DNA of 64,000 nt from Pseudomonadota bacterium (GTDB lineage Bacteria; Pseudomonadota; Alphaproteobacteria; Acetobacterales; Acetobacteraceae): contig JAJZFA010000003.1 in assembly GCA_021805565.1 (NCBI GenBank), positions 91,723 to 155,722 of the forward strand, in the 5' to 3' direction. The translations under genes were made by a program, and so were the position numbers. Below are positions 9,053 to 18,343 of this stretch, piece after piece. The notes under the pieces are model-generated. The model saw only the letters and a list, made by a program, of their open reading frames with translations. It was not told where the DNA came from and searched no databases. Numbering within the stretch: position 1 is the first letter of the stretch; each line of letters opens with the position of its first letter.

Positions 9053-10066
9053 TCATCCCGCGCCGGTCAGCATCCCAATGCTCGCGACGATCGCCTGGCG
9101 CTTGTCCAGCGCGAACCGTTCGGTCTCCTCCTGCAACCGCGACAATCCCTGCCAAACCTCGCCCCACGCATCCAGCGGCCGCAATCCCGCCAGCCGCACC
9201 TGGCCCGGATCGCCCCTGCCCCGCACGCTGCTGCGCACGGCAGCCGCGACGCCGGCCCGTACCAGATCCATGAACGTCGAAAACCCTGTATCGCTGCGTC
9301 CCAGCAGGTCGGCGATCTCATACCCGCGCGATGCCGGAACAGATGGCAAATCGGCCAGCAGCGTATCGACCAGCGCCGCGATCTTCAGTCCCTCGTCCTC
9401 GGCCAGCATCATCGCCCGTCCGGGCGATCCGTCCGCCACCGCGATCAGCCGCGCCCGTTCGTCCGCGTCCAGGTGGGGCAGATACCGGGCCAGCAGCGTC
9501 GCCATATCCGGGTTAGCCAGGGGCGTCAGGCGCAGGCGGCGGCAGCGGCTGCGAATGGTCGGCAGCAGCCGGCCGGGTGCCGAACACGCCAGCAGCAGGA
9601 TCGCCCGTGCCGGCGGCTCCTCCAGGATTTTCAAAATCGCATTGGCGGACGCGGCGTTCATCTCATCGGCGCCATCCACAACGACCACGCGCCAACCGCC
9701 CTCGGCCGGGGTCAGCGACATAAACCCGTTGATTTCGCGGACTTTATCCACCGGAATTTGGGCCTGCATGCGTTTGGTCTTGTCGTTGAGCACCCGTTCG
9801 ACGGTCTTGAGGTCGGCATGGGAATCGGCCGCCACCCGGCGAAACACCGGGTCCGCCGGATCGAGCGCCATCGAGTCGTCCAGGGGCCGTCCGGCCAGCA
9901 GGCGGCGGGCGAAGCGATAGGCCAGCGTGGCTTTGCCAACGCCGTCCGGGCCGGCGATCAGCCATGCGTGATGCATCCGCCCGGTGCGCATCGCATCCAG
10001 AATCGTCGCCTCGGCCTCGGCATGACCGAGCAGAAGCGGATTCGCGCGTGGTTCGGGGGCGGGCAT
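9053..10066 (-). CDS. holB: DNA polymerase III delta' subunit
   Basis: A 337-residue AAA+ clamp-loader subunit. Walker A is GPDGVGKAT at residues 39-47. The chain then shows VVVVDGADEMNAASANAILKILEEPPARAILLL, the sensor/SRC-type region of delta' and gamma/tau, split here by family-typical hydrophobic strands. It helps load the beta clamp on primed DNA. The start at 10066 (MPAPEPRANPLLLGH) was preferred because the longer frame to 10441 overlaps the divergent TPR gene and has no family-like content. No zinc-type Cys cluster like that of E. coli delta' is seen. tmk, often upstream, is absent; the restriction-modification gene begins 84 bp downstream. Confidence 0.9.
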   Translation of the reverse strand: MPAPEPRANPLLLGHAEAEATILDAMRTGRMHHAWLIAGPDGVGKATLAYRFARRLLAGRPLDDSMALDPADPVFRRVAADSHADLKTVERVLNDKTKRMQAQIPVDKVREINGFMSLTPAEGGWRVVVVDGADEMNAASANAILKILEEPPARAILLLACSAPGRLLPTIRSRCRRLRLTPLANPDMATLLARYLPHLDADERARLIAVADGSPGRAMMLAEDEGLKIAALVDTLLADLPSVPASRGYEIADLLGRSDTGFSTFMDLVRAGVAAAVRSSVRGRGDPGQVRLAGLRPLDAWGEVWQGLSRLQEETERFALDKRQAIVASIGMLTGAG

Positions 10067-10205
10067 GGGGGGACTATAGCGGGGTTTTTCCCGTCGCGTC
10101 AGATCGCCCCGCTGTCGTCCGGGCGGGAGGGGATTGCAACGAAACGGCCGGGCTGTATTGATCCGCCGGCATGACCCAAACGCTCGGCCAAAACGGACAT
10201 CGGCG

Positions 10206-10715
10206 ATGCCCAGCCTGAACGACCTCCGCGCCCAGCACGCCAACCTGGAACAGGCGATCGAGGCCCGCCAGCGACTGTCCGGCCCGGACCATCCCGGCCT
10301 GGCCAACGACCTGCGCGACCTGGGACGGCTATCGCACGAGCTCGGCGACTTCGCCGATGCGCAATCGCAACTGCGACGGGCGCTCGCGCTGCATACCGAG
10401 GCCCTGGGCGCGGACCATCCGGAAGCGGCCACCGACATCAATCACCTCGGCCTGATCCTGCACGACCTGGGCGACCTGGACGGCGCGCAGGCCGCGTTCG
10501 AGCGGGCACTGGCGATCGATGAGGCCGCACTGGGCCAGGATCACCCCAGCGTGGGACGCGACGTCAACAATCTGGCGGGGGTATTGAGGGACATGGGCGA
10601 CGGCTTCTCGGCGCGGGAGGCGCTGGACTGGGCGCTGGCGATCTACACCAAGGCGCTGGGTCTGGATCATCCGACGACCCGGACGGTGGCGCGCAACCGG
10701 ACCAGCCTGGGCTGA
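10206..10715 (+). CDS. Tetratricopeptide-repeat protein (kinesin-light-chain-like repeats)
   Basis: A 169-residue protein made almost entirely of about four TPR units of 42 residues, each with the pattern AL-x-ALG-x-DHP followed by an N/D-x-LG or LA segment (EALGADHPEAATDINHLG, EAALGQDHPSVGRDVNNLA, KALGLDHPTTRTVARN). TPRs form helical scaffolds for protein-protein contact; no catalytic domain or signal peptide is seen. The ATG at 10206 was chosen because the first repeat starts immediately after MPSLNDLRAQ, while the frame upstream looks non-coding. It is divergent from holB (start 10066), with about 140 bp between. The partner and role are unknown. Confidence 0.8.
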   Translation: MPSLNDLRAQHANLEQAIEARQRLSGPDHPGLANDLRDLGRLSHELGDFADAQSQLRRALALHTEALGADHPEAATDINHLGLILHDLGDLDGAQAAFERALAIDEAALGQDHPSVGRDVNNLAGVLRDMGDGFSAREALDWALAIYTKALGLDHPTTRTVARNRTSLG

Positions 10716-10732
10716 CACGGCGGCCAGGCGGT

Positions 10733-11518
10733 TCAAACCGCCGGCCGGCCGGCCTCGTCATAAGTGTGGCCCATCAATTTCAGGCGAAACGGATGCAGCC
10801 CGTCATTGGCGTTCAGCGTATAGAATACGGTCGGCTGGCCGGTGCCGCGCGGCTTGTGCTGCCGCGACAGGAACGCGAACACATTGCGATCCGCCGACAT
10901 CGGGTCGTCGCGTAGCGGAAAATTCCAGTGATGTGGCGCCAGCGGACAGGCCACCTTGTCGATCATCAGGCAACTGGGATCGACGAAGCCGCCAAACTTC
11001 TCGCTGAATACACCCTGACCGGGTCCGACCGACTCCCAGATGTCCACGCATACCGGACGATGAGTCTCGGGATGCACGAACCAACGTAGCGCGAACGCCC
11101 ACTCCGCATCGTCCATCGCCCGCCGCATTTGGTAAAGGTGCTTCGGATCCCACCAGTTATCGTCGTCGAGGTAGGCCACATAACGCGCGTTGGCGAGGTA
11201 GGTCAGAATCGTCCGCAGCGCTCCGCCATCGCCCGGCGGTGTTAGCCCGCCATGGCGCGTGGACGTGGAGTATCCCGGCCAAAACACCTGAACCACGCAG
11301 TTGGACGGACGCGCGGCGCAGACCCGATCGATCAGCGCCAGATCCCCGCGGATCGTGTCGATCCCAATCAGGATATGAATCCGGCCCGGGAAATTTTGCG
11401 CGAAAACACTCTCCAGCGCCTGCTTCAATCGCGGGCGCAACACCGTTGGGATCACCACGGCAGCGTCCATGGATTGTTGCATGTCGGAATCGGCGTAGGT
11501 CCGGAGGAAGCCCTGCAT
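10733..11518 (-). CDS. Family 2 (GT-A) glycosyltransferase
   Basis: A 261-residue glycosyltransferase. After a short lead it has AAVVIPTVLRPRLKQALESVFAQ, the nucleotide-binding first strand of GT-A enzymes, and YVAYLDDDNWWDPKHL, carrying the DxD metal motif and a ligand-binding loop. It probably transfers a sugar from a nucleotide donor to a growing surface glycan on the cytoplasmic side of the inner membrane. The true start may be the Met at about residue 16 (MDAAVVIP). It is the last gene of a five-gene minus-strand glycan operon; its upstream neighbour ends 13 bp before it. No membrane segment is evident. Confidence 0.82.
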   Translation of the reverse strand: MQGFLRTYADSDMQQSMDAAVVIPTVLRPRLKQALESVFAQNFPGRIHILIGIDTIRGDLALIDRVCAARPSNCVVQVFWPGYSTSTRHGGLTPPGDGGALRTILTYLANARYVAYLDDDNWWDPKHLYQMRRAMDDAEWAFALRWFVHPETHRPVCVDIWESVGPGQGVFSEKFGGFVDPSCLMIDKVACPLAPHHWNFPLRDDPMSADRNVFAFLSRQHKPRGTGQPTVFYTLNANDGLHPFRLKLMGHTYDEAGRPAV

Positions 11519-11530
11519 GACGTGGGCTTT

Positions 11531-12490
11531 CTAGCGAGGCAACGAAAGTCGCTTGTCGTCCACCGTGGCGGTGTCGTCCAGATCGCGCGTGGCCCGCGAC
11601 CAGCCGATCACCCAGTTCATGGTTTCCGGCCGGAACTCACAAACGGCGAGGTACCGGTCCAGCGTCGATAATGGCCGCAGCAACGGCAACATCGCCGGAT
11701 CGCGCGGCCCTTCGCTGACGGTCTCGACAGTGTGGGTCGCGCCGAACCGTTGCGTCAGCATGGGCGTGATCGTGCGGTCGGCGAAATCATGGCATTCGAC
11801 GATGGCGTCGCACGCCCGCAGTTCGCCAACCACCGCCTCGGTCAGCAGGTCGCGCTCGCCGCCCTCGCAATCCATTACGATCAGCGGGCGCTCCGCCGCG
11901 TTGGACCGGACCAGTTCGACCAGCGTCGCGGCGGAACAAAGACCGCCGACGGCGACGCGGTTGCCGGTATCGTTGGCCGCGGCCGCCTCCCGGCAGATGG
12001 TCTGGGCGGCTTCGTCCAGGTCGAACGCGAAAACCCTGGCGCCCGGCAGCCGGCGTGCCAAACCAATCGCGTAATAGCCTTCCGCGCAGCCGACGTTGAT
12101 CACCACCCCAGGTTGGCGGCGGATTGCTCGTTCGACAAAGGGAAATAACTCGGATTCATAGCAACGGAGTAATTTTGGGGCGGCATCGCCATCATGCCAC
12201 GATGTCTTTGCCAGCAGCCGCATGCCGGCAAACGGGCCGGACAGGACAGTTTCGTTCGACTGTTGCCGCACCAGGGCATCGATCTCGGCACGCCGGGCGC
12301 GCGCGGCGATGTTCAATATCCGATTGTTCGTGGCTTTGAAAAACGACTCCAAGAGTGCCCCCGCCCCTACCCAGGCATTACGATTACGACGCTTTCGCCG
12401 GGTCTGAACAGACGCCCGGCAACCGTCCGGGCGTTCAGCGTTCGGCGACCCCGGTTCGGCGGTCCTGCCCACCAGACGGTAACAGGACAT
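11531..12490 (-). CDS. SAM-dependent methyltransferase, FkbM-like, in glycan operon
   Basis: The C-terminal two thirds is a Rossmann methyltransferase. VVINVGCAEGYYAIGLARR at about 129-147 is the SAM-binding motif I with its acidic partner in VFAFDLDEA, and IVMDCEGGERDLL resembles the motif-IV region of FkbM-type O-methyltransferases. It likely methylates a sugar or a glycan terminus made by the neighbouring glycosyltransferases. The first ~46 codons are Arg-rich and family-unlike, so translation may start at the TTG at 12350-12352 rather than the ATG at 12490. It lies between the GT1 and GT2 genes of the operon. Acceptor unknown. Confidence 0.72.
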   Translation of the reverse strand: MSCYRLVGRTAEPGSPNAERPDGCRASVQTRRKRRNRNAWVGAGALLESFFKATNNRILNIAARARRAEIDALVRQQSNETVLSGPFAGMRLLAKTSWHDGDAAPKLLRCYESELFPFVERAIRRQPGVVINVGCAEGYYAIGLARRLPGARVFAFDLDEAAQTICREAAAANDTGNRVAVGGLCSAATLVELVRSNAAERPLIVMDCEGGERDLLTEAVVGELRACDAIVECHDFADRTITPMLTQRFGATHTVETVSEGPRDPAMLPLLRPLSTLDRYLAVCEFRPETMNWVIGWSRATRDLDDTATVDDKRLSLPR

Positions 12491-12548
12491 GATCGGCCTG
12501 CCGCCGCGCGGTGCCCGTGGGTCTTTTTTTCATCGTCGTTTTATCGCT

Positions 12549-13775
12549 TCATACGGAACCATGGGCCAGCAAGGCAGTCACCATGTTCCCGACACCCATG
12601 GTTGCGGTCCATCGTTCGGCCGCCGCCGCCGCCCGATCGGCCAGCACATCGAAATCGGCCAGCGCACGCCGCGTGGCATCGACGATCCCGGCCGGATCGT
12701 AGGTCGCGAACGCTGTCCCAGGGCCGCCATAGGCATCCAGCAGCCGCGACAGCGCGGTCCCGTCCGGCACCACGACCGGAATTCCGTTCGCCAGTGCCTC
12801 GGTCGCCACCGCGGAGTAAGACGCCACGAACCGCGCCGGCTCATACGGGCAGAGGATCAAATCGGATCGGTCCAGAAGGTCTTGCCACAGCGCCGGACCG
12901 GCGACTTCCTCATTCAATGTTATCCGCGATTCCACGGCGGCATGAGCGCGCATTTCCTGCTGAACCGTCGGCATGACAGCGGGCGCACCGTTATGGATCA
13001 GCAGCCCGATGTCCGGCTCGTGCGCCAGCAGCAACCGAGCGATCTGGGGCATTAGATGATAGCCCTTATCGGGACGCTGATGACCCAGCACCGAAACGAC
13101 GACCGGGCGCCGGCCGGCTCGCGCAACCGGGGCGGTTTTGGCGAATTGCGGCAGCGGCAGAACCCCGACCGAACGCCCCAGCAGCACGGCATAGACGGCG
13201 GACGCGGACGTATCGAAGGTTGTCAGATGAAACCGAGCCATATCGGCTTCCAGCAGGTGGCTGGCGGCGTGCCGGTAGAACATGGCCCGCGGGTCGGTGC
13301 GGTAATCGCGCGTGCGCAACACGAATTTGCCCGCGTTGTCCCCCGATCCGAATTCCGGATCGACTCCTGGATCGGTGCCGAATTCCAGCACGACGCGTGG
13401 CCGCCGATCCGCCGGCAGCGCCTTCGTCCATTCGATCAGCGCCATGAACTGCGCGGGCTGAGCGGAATTGAGATAGACGATATCGTCCGCGCCGATCCCC
13501 TGCATCCGGCCCAGATCCTCGGTCGTGGCCCGCACCGATGTCTCGAAGCAGTTCAGCCAGCCACACACCGGGTCGCCGTCGGTCTGCCAGTATGTATAGG
13601 CTCGGAACACCGGGATGGCCTGCAATTCCTGCCGCAGGTCTGGAATAATATCGGTGTGCGACAGCACCACCACCGTTACGCCGCGCCGTACCAGTTCGGC
13701 CCGGATCGCCCGGCAAGAGTTCGCGTGGTGCCCCAGATTGTCGCGCAGACCGGGGTCCGCGTAGATAACCCGCAT
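12549..13775 (-). CDS. Family 1/4 (GT-B) glycosyltransferase
   Basis: A 408-residue GT-B glycosyltransferase. The N-terminal domain begins MRVIYADPGLRDNLGHHANSC. The C-terminal donor domain contains VVSVLGHQRPDKGYHLMPQIARLL and, near the end, the acidic signature region PYEPARF followed by SAVATEALANGIPVVVPDGT, which binds the nucleotide-sugar diphosphate in GT1/GT4 enzymes. The start at 13775 was chosen because it sits 5 bp after the epimerase stop and begins directly with the first beta strand; the longer frame overlaps the epimerase. It is the third gene of the glycan operon and probably extends a polysaccharide or lipid-linked oligosaccharide. Confidence 0.85.
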   Translation of the reverse strand: MRVIYADPGLRDNLGHHANSCRAIRAELVRRGVTVVVLSHTDIIPDLRQELQAIPVFRAYTYWQTDGDPVCGWLNCFETSVRATTEDLGRMQGIGADDIVYLNSAQPAQFMALIEWTKALPADRRPRVVLEFGTDPGVDPEFGSGDNAGKFVLRTRDYRTDPRAMFYRHAASHLLEADMARFHLTTFDTSASAVYAVLLGRSVGVLPLPQFAKTAPVARAGRRPVVVSVLGHQRPDKGYHLMPQIARLLLAHEPDIGLLIHNGAPAVMPTVQQEMRAHAAVESRITLNEEVAGPALWQDLLDRSDLILCPYEPARFVASYSAVATEALANGIPVVVPDGTALSRLLDAYGGPGTAFATYDPAGIVDATRRALADFDVLADRAAAAAERWTATMGVGNMVTALLAHGSV

Positions 13776-13780
13776 TATCG

Positions 13781-14851
13781 TTACAGTCCCAGGATCGGTT
13801 CGAGCTGAGCGCGTCCTGCGATCAGCCAATCGTGGATGTCGCGCAAGATCGTGTCGATGCCGCGTTGCGGCTGCCATCCCGTGGCCTGTGTCACCGCGCT
13901 GTTATCGCTGACGTAATAGGGTATGTCGGCCGGCCGTGTTACGGCATCGCAACCGATGTCCAGCCGCCGGCCGGTCAGTTCGGCGCAGTGCCGGGTCAAT
14001 TCGCGCAACGAAACACTGTTGCCCGCGCCGCCGCCCACGTTGAAAACGGCGCCATCCGACCGCGCCCAATCGGCGGTTTGCAGCATCGCCAGGGCGAACA
14101 AGTCGTCGATATGGAGAATGTCGCGCACCTGCACGCCGTCGCCGCCGAAACCGCTATAAGACAGGGCGCCGCCGAAGAGATGCCGAACCATCCAGAGCGC
14201 GACGAAACCTTGGTCCACTTTACCCATTTGCCAGGGACCGGCGATCACGCCGCAGCGATCGATCGCCGCGCGCAGCCCATACATTGCCCGATATTCCTCG
14301 ATCAGCAACTCCGCCGCGAGTTTGGTCGCGCCATATAACGACCGCGCACCGGTCAGGGGAAATGTCTCCGCGATACCGGCGGCAGACCAGCCCGGCCCGT
14401 TACTTTCGGCCAGCACCAGCCGGTCCCCCTCGCGGACCAGCGGCAGCGCGCGCAGCCCGGCGATGGGATAAACCCGGCTGCTGGACAAAAACAGCAGATC
14501 GCCGCCTGTCCGGCGCGCATGCTCCAGGCAGTTGATCAGACCGGTCAGGTTGGTGTTCACCAAATAATCCGGGCTTTGCCCATAGCCGGCATGGACGCTG
14601 GGTTCGGCCGAACATTCGACGATAAGGTCAGCCGGTCCGGCCGCATCCACATCGTCGCGCATACGCACGTCGCCGTGCAGGAACGTAACGCCGCCCGCGC
14701 GCAGGCGCGGCACGGCCAGTTCGCTGCCACGGCGCTTCAGGTTATCCAGAGCGACGACTTCGGCCGAGGGGAATTCCCGTTTCCAATTCAGCGCCAGATG
14801 GGACCCGACAAACCCGGCCCCGCCCGTGACCAGGATTTTGCGGTAAGCCAT
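13781..14851 (-). CDS. NAD-dependent sugar-nucleotide epimerase (CDP-paratose 2-epimerase-like)
   Basis: A 356-residue extended short-chain dehydrogenase. It begins with the NAD motif GGAGFVGS at residues 10-17 and has the catalytic YGATK (Y-x3-K) within ARSLYGATKLAAELL. The segment ECSAEPSVHAGYG, then NTNLTGLINCLE, is typical of the CDP-paratose 2-epimerase subgroup rather than the UDP-glucose 4-epimerases. It should convert one nucleotide sugar to an epimer for the glycan operon; the substrate is inferred only from resemblance. The 3' end is 5 bp from the next gene, and the start lies 3 bp after the stop of the second epimerase, so the genes are co-transcribed. Confidence 0.85.
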   Translation of the reverse strand: MAYRKILVTGGAGFVGSHLALNWKREFPSAEVVALDNLKRRGSELAVPRLRAGGVTFLHGDVRMRDDVDAAGPADLIVECSAEPSVHAGYGQSPDYLVNTNLTGLINCLEHARRTGGDLLFLSSSRVYPIAGLRALPLVREGDRLVLAESNGPGWSAAGIAETFPLTGARSLYGATKLAAELLIEEYRAMYGLRAAIDRCGVIAGPWQMGKVDQGFVALWMVRHLFGGALSYSGFGGDGVQVRDILHIDDLFALAMLQTADWARSDGAVFNVGGGAGNSVSLRELTRHCAELTGRRLDIGCDAVTRPADIPYYVSDNSAVTQATGWQPQRGIDTILRDIHDWLIAGRAQLEPILGL

Positions 14852-14854
14852 CGT

Positions 14855-15958
14855 TCAGTCCGTCCCCACTCTGGATCGCACGCCGTCATGGATGTCGGCC
14901 ATCAGGCTTTGTATGTCATAGCGATAGTGCCATTCCGGATATTGCGCCTGGAACCTGCCGACATCGCTGATCCACCAGATATGGTCGCCGGTCCGGTTGT
15001 CGTCGCCATAGACGATGTTCATGGGACGGCCGGTCAACGCCTCCGCCATGGCGATCGCCTCTCGCATCGAGCAGTTGGAATGGCGGCCGCCGCCGAGGTT
15101 GAACACCGCGCCGGAGGTTGGGCGTTGGAAAAAGGCCCAAAACGCCTCCGCCACGTCGCGAACGTGGATGTTGTCGCGGACTTGCTTCCCCTTGTAACCG
15201 AACACCGTATAAGGCCGGTTCGTGACCGCGCAGCGCATCAGATAGGCCAGAAATCCGTGCAGTTGCGCGCCGGAATGGCCCGGCCCGGTCAGGCAGCCAC
15301 CGCGAAAACAGGCGGTTCGCATGCCGAAATACCGGCCGTATTCCTGCACCAACACGTCGGCCGCAACCTTGGACGCGCCGAACAGGCTGTGCAGGCAGGC
15401 GTCGATCGGCATGTCCTCGGGGAAGCCGCGTTCGGCCCAGACGTGATCGGGAGATAATTCGAACCGCGTTTCGATCTCGATCAGAGGCAAGTGGTTGGGA
15501 CGGTCGCCATAGACCTTGTTTGTGCTCACGAACACAAATACCGCATCCGGCGCATATTTGCGGGTGGCTTCCAGCAAGGTCTGCGTGCCGTTGGCGTTGA
15601 TGGTGAAATCGGCAACGGGATCGTTCGCCGCCCAATCATGCGACGGCTGCGCCGCGCAATGGACCACAACAGCGATATCCCGGCCGAACCGCGCGAAGAT
15701 GGCGTTGATGGCGGGGACGTCGCGAATATCGGCGGCATGGTGCGTGTATCCGGGGCGGGTTTCCAGCAGATCGGTCTGCCAGCGTGTGCTTGCCTCCGGC
15801 CCGAAGAACCTGCCGCGCATGTCGTTGTCGATGCCAACGACCGTCAGGCCGTTGTCCATGAACAAACGGGCGGTCTCCGATCCGACCAGACCGCCTGAAC
15901 CCGTTATGATCGCTACCGACACCGCTTTTTGCCTTCCGTCCTCGCCGCGGCGGCGCAC
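14855..15958 (-). CDS. NAD-dependent sugar-nucleotide epimerase/dehydratase (second, tandem)
   Basis: A 367-residue extended short-chain dehydrogenase, first gene of the minus-strand glycan operon. The cofactor motif TGSGGLVGS is at about residues 19-27, STNKVYGD follows, and [18 protein letters not shown] is the conserved substrate-domain block. In the catalytic Y-x3-K site the sequence is FGASK, with Phe193 in place of Tyr and Lys197 kept; this may be a subfamily feature or reflect altered chemistry. The first ~12 residues are basic and family-unlike, so a GTG a few codons in may be the real start. It is related to its downstream neighbour but clearly not a recent duplicate. Likely makes a rare nucleotide sugar for the operon's glycosyltransferases. 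Confidence 0.83.
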   Translation of the reverse strand: MRRRGEDGRQKAVSVAIITGSGGLVGSETARLFMDNGLTVVGIDNDMRGRFFGPEASTRWQTDLLETRPGYTHHAADIRDVPAINAIFARFGRDIAVVVHCAAQPSHDWAANDPVADFTINANGTQTLLEATRKYAPDAVFVFVSTNKVYGDRPNHLPLIEIETRFELSPDHVWAERGFPEDMPIDACLHSLFGASKVAADVLVQEYGRYFGMRTACFRGGCLTGPGHSGAQLHGFLAYLMRCAVTNRPYTVFGYKGKQVRDNIHVRDVAEAFWAFFQRPTSGAVFNLGGGRHSNCSMREAIAMAEALTGRPMNIVYGDDNRTGDHIWWISDVGRFQAQYPEWHYRYDIQSLMADIHDGVRSRVGTD

Positions 15959-16141
15959 CGGCCGTCTCGATCCAAGCCCGAATCTATTTCATCCGGCGTG
16001 GGTTTGCAGCCCATTCGTGCGGGCACAACACGGTATTTTTCACTATATCGCGGCGGCCGGCCACGGTGCGCCCGTGCCGGGCGGTCTTCCCGTTAGCGCG
16101 CGGGTGATGTAAACGGCCCGCCACTGTAAGCCGGAGCCTGA

Positions 16142-16861
16142 ATGACCGCCCCGTTTTCCGCGGCCTCGCTGGGGCCGGATACAACCCACGAGTTTGCCCC
16201 CCAGGGCGGGACTCCGCTGATCCTGGCACTGCCCAAGGGACGTATTTTGTCGGAATGCGGGCCGTTGCTGGCGCGCGCGGGCATCGTGCCGTCGCCCGAT
16301 TATGCCGATGAGGACAGCCGCCGCCTGCGCTTTCCGACCAACGACCCGTCGCTTGACGTGGTGCGCGTGCGTCCGTTCGATGTCGCCACTTTCGTCGCCT
16401 TCGGGGCCGCGCATATCGGCATTTGCGGCGCCGACGTGCTGATGGAGTTCGATTATGCGGAGGTTTACGCCCCTCTGGACCTGGGTATCGGCAAATGCCG
16501 TGTGTCGGTCGCCGAACCGCGGGAGACTGCCGGGACCGACGATCCATCGCGCTGGTCGCAGGTCCGGGTCGCGTCCAAATACCCCAACATCGCGAGGCGC
16601 CATTACGCCAACCGGGGCATCCATGCCGAGGTGGTGCATCTGAACGGTGCCATGGAACTGGCGCCGGGCCTGGGCCTGAGCCGGGTGATCGTCGATCTGG
16701 TGCAAACCGGGTCCACGCTGATCGCCAACGGGTTGGTGGAAACCGAGGTAATCGCCGCCGTAACCAGCCGGCTGATCGTTAACCGGACAGCGCTGAAAAC
16801 CCAGCCCGAAGCGGTGGGAGCCTGGATCGCCCGGTTCCGCTCGGCATTGGACGCGGCGTGA
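16142..16861 (+). CDS. hisG: ATP phosphoribosyltransferase, short form (HisZ-dependent)
   Basis: A 239-residue HisG catalysing the first step of histidine synthesis (ATP plus PRPP to phosphoribosyl-ATP). TPLILALPKGRILSE begins the fold at about residue 24. AAHIGICGADVL and the PRPP loop DLVQTGSTLIANGLVE are diagnostic. The C-terminus stops after the catalytic domains with no histidine-binding regulatory domain, so it is the short form that needs HisZ; hisZ is not in the window. The ~23 residues before TPLILALP are not family-like, so translation could begin further in. It stands alone on the plus strand, with no other his gene nearby, divergent from the glycan operon. Confidence 0.92.
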   Translation: MTAPFSAASLGPDTTHEFAPQGGTPLILALPKGRILSECGPLLARAGIVPSPDYADEDSRRLRFPTNDPSLDVVRVRPFDVATFVAFGAAHIGICGADVLMEFDYAEVYAPLDLGIGKCRVSVAEPRETAGTDDPSRWSQVRVASKYPNIARRHYANRGIHAEVVHLNGAMELAPGLGLSRVIVDLVQTGSTLIANGLVETEVIAAVTSRLIVNRTALKTQPEAVGAWIARFRSALDAA

Positions 16862-17386
16862 CCGCCCAGTAAACCGGATCGTTCCGGGGTTCCGGGTGGC
16901 AGGATGTTCGCGGTATCAGGCGGACGATCCACCTTCGATGCATGGCTGCGTTATAAATCGCGGTAGGAACGCGCGTTATTGCGCCCCCCGCCCGGCCCAA
17001 ACCGGAGGGGCGGAAATCCCACATAGGGCTCCCATGTGGATGGCCTCTGGGATGCAAAAGCAAAATCGGGAAATCCGGCGGCTTCGAAACCCATCTGCCG
17101 GTTCGGACTTTCCCCATCCTCGGTTCGTTCGATGGTCTGCTCTCTTATCCTGGCATCGACGCGTGGCCGAGGTGGGGACCGGCGGAACCCGCCCCGGTCG
17201 CCAGGCATTATCGTGGCCCATGGCGTGTAGGCCATCTCATTGTTCAATCGCGGCCGAAGCCACGTGGCGGCTCGGCCGCCATCGCCGCTTCCAGCAGCGC
17301 ATGACCGTGCGAAGGGCGGCACGACCGGCCATTATCGCCCCGGCCCCCGCAAGCGCCAGTTCGCCGGCAGGGCCGACGCGGCGTTT
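16862..17386. other. Intergenic, nothing recognised
   Basis: About 525 bp between hisG and repeat copy B. Several overlapping frames stay open because of high GC, but none shows a motif or a plausible start. It contains a short CCACAT/ATGTGG inverted repeat near 17020-17038 and no other clear structure. Confidence 0.5.
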
Positions 17387-17503
17387 AAGGCAACGCTGGC
17401 AAATAAATGCGTCGGGACGCCAGAAAATTTGCCCTATAAAACATTAGCTTAGAGCCTGCTCGACGCTGGCGTTTCTAGCGGTTATTGTCGAGCAAGTCCT
17501 AAG
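17387..17503 (+). repeat. Dispersed two-hairpin repeat, copy B (tail class I)
   Basis: A partly decayed copy. GGCAAC 17389-17394 and GCTGGC are kept on the left arm, but the right arm has changes (GCCAG then ATTTGCC), weakening hairpin 1. Hairpin 2 is strong: GCTCGAC 17458-17464 pairs exactly with GTCGAGC 17487-17493, and the outer CTTAG / CTAAG bases extend it. It lies between the 3' ends of hisG (plus) and aat (minus). Confidence 0.75.
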
Positions 17504-17635
17504 TTCGGCAATGTACTGCTGCATCGATTTGAAGACCGATCGCGGGCAGGGCTGGCCCGGCCCTCCCCACCCGTTCGCGGCTTCGCCATCGTCAGGCCCT
17601 TGCCCAGCATTCGGGGTGGCCGGCTTGCGGTGGCT

Positions 17636-18298
17636 CTAATCGCGCTCGGCAAGCTGCCTGAACGCCGCCGCCAGCAGTTCCGCACCCGGATCGGCCAGCC
17701 ACACCGCGGGATGATCCACAGCCTCGGCGAGTTGCTGGCGGTATTGATCGCGCGGAATTTCAGCGGCGCCAAACCGGGTTAGATGCGCGGTAACAAACTG
17801 CGTATCCAGCAGCCGGAACCCACCCAGCCGCAAGCGGGCGACCAGATGCACCAGCGCGACCTTGGACGCATCGCGGGCAAAACTGAACATGCTCTCGCCG
17901 AAGAACGCGCCACCCAGGACAACGCCGTACAGCCCGCCGACCAGCGTGCCATCCTGCCAGGTCTCGACCGAATGGGCGTGGCCCATGTGGAATAGATCGG
18001 TAAACAGACGCTCGATCCGGGGGTTGATCCAGGTATCGGTCCGGCCGGGCAGCGGCGTGGCACAGCCGGCGATGGTGCCCGGGAAGTTGCGATCGGCGGT
18101 GACGGCGAAACTGCCCCCCAGAACCGTGCGCAGCAGGCGGCGCGGCAGGTGAAACCCGTCCAGCGGCAGAACCCCGCGCTTGACCGGGTCGAGCCAGAAT
18201 AGTTTGTCGCCGGCCCGCCCTTCCGCCATCGGGAACAACCCGTGCCGGTAAGCGCGCAACACAAGGTCCGCCGTGACTTCCACCGAACGCCGGGACAT
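17636..18298 (-). CDS. aat: Leucyl/phenylalanyl-tRNA--protein transferase
   Basis: A 220-residue Aat enzyme. In the cytosol it adds Leu or Phe from tRNA to the N-terminus of proteins with basic first residues, marking them for ClpAP degradation (N-degron pathway). Recognisable blocks are [11 protein letters not shown], then [14 protein letters not shown], the loop [21 protein letters not shown], and [19 protein letters not shown]. The start at 18298 (MSRRSVEV) fits the family length; the longer frame runs through the divergent VOC gene. It is a single gene divergent from the VOC gene, with starts about 45 bp apart and so probably overlapping promoters. Confidence 0.93.
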   Translation of the reverse strand: MSRRSVEVTADLVLRAYRHGLFPMAEGRAGDKLFWLDPVKRGVLPLDGFHLPRRLLRTVLGGSFAVTADRNFPGTIAGCATPLPGRTDTWINPRIERLFTDLFHMGHAHSVETWQDGTLVGGLYGVVLGGAFFGESMFSFARDASKVALVHLVARLRLGGFRLLDTQFVTAHLTRFGAAEIPRDQYRQQLAEAVDHPAVWLADPGAELLAAAFRQLAERD

Positions 18299-18343
18299 GA
18301 TGCTATAGTGCTGCGTTGACCGGCCGATGGGAAGGGCGAACCG

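Noticed and set aside
10067..10441. N-terminal extension of holB to an upstream Met
   Set aside because: Extra residues are Ser/Arg-rich shadow of the divergent TPR gene; the delta' family begins near MPAPEPRANPLLLGH.
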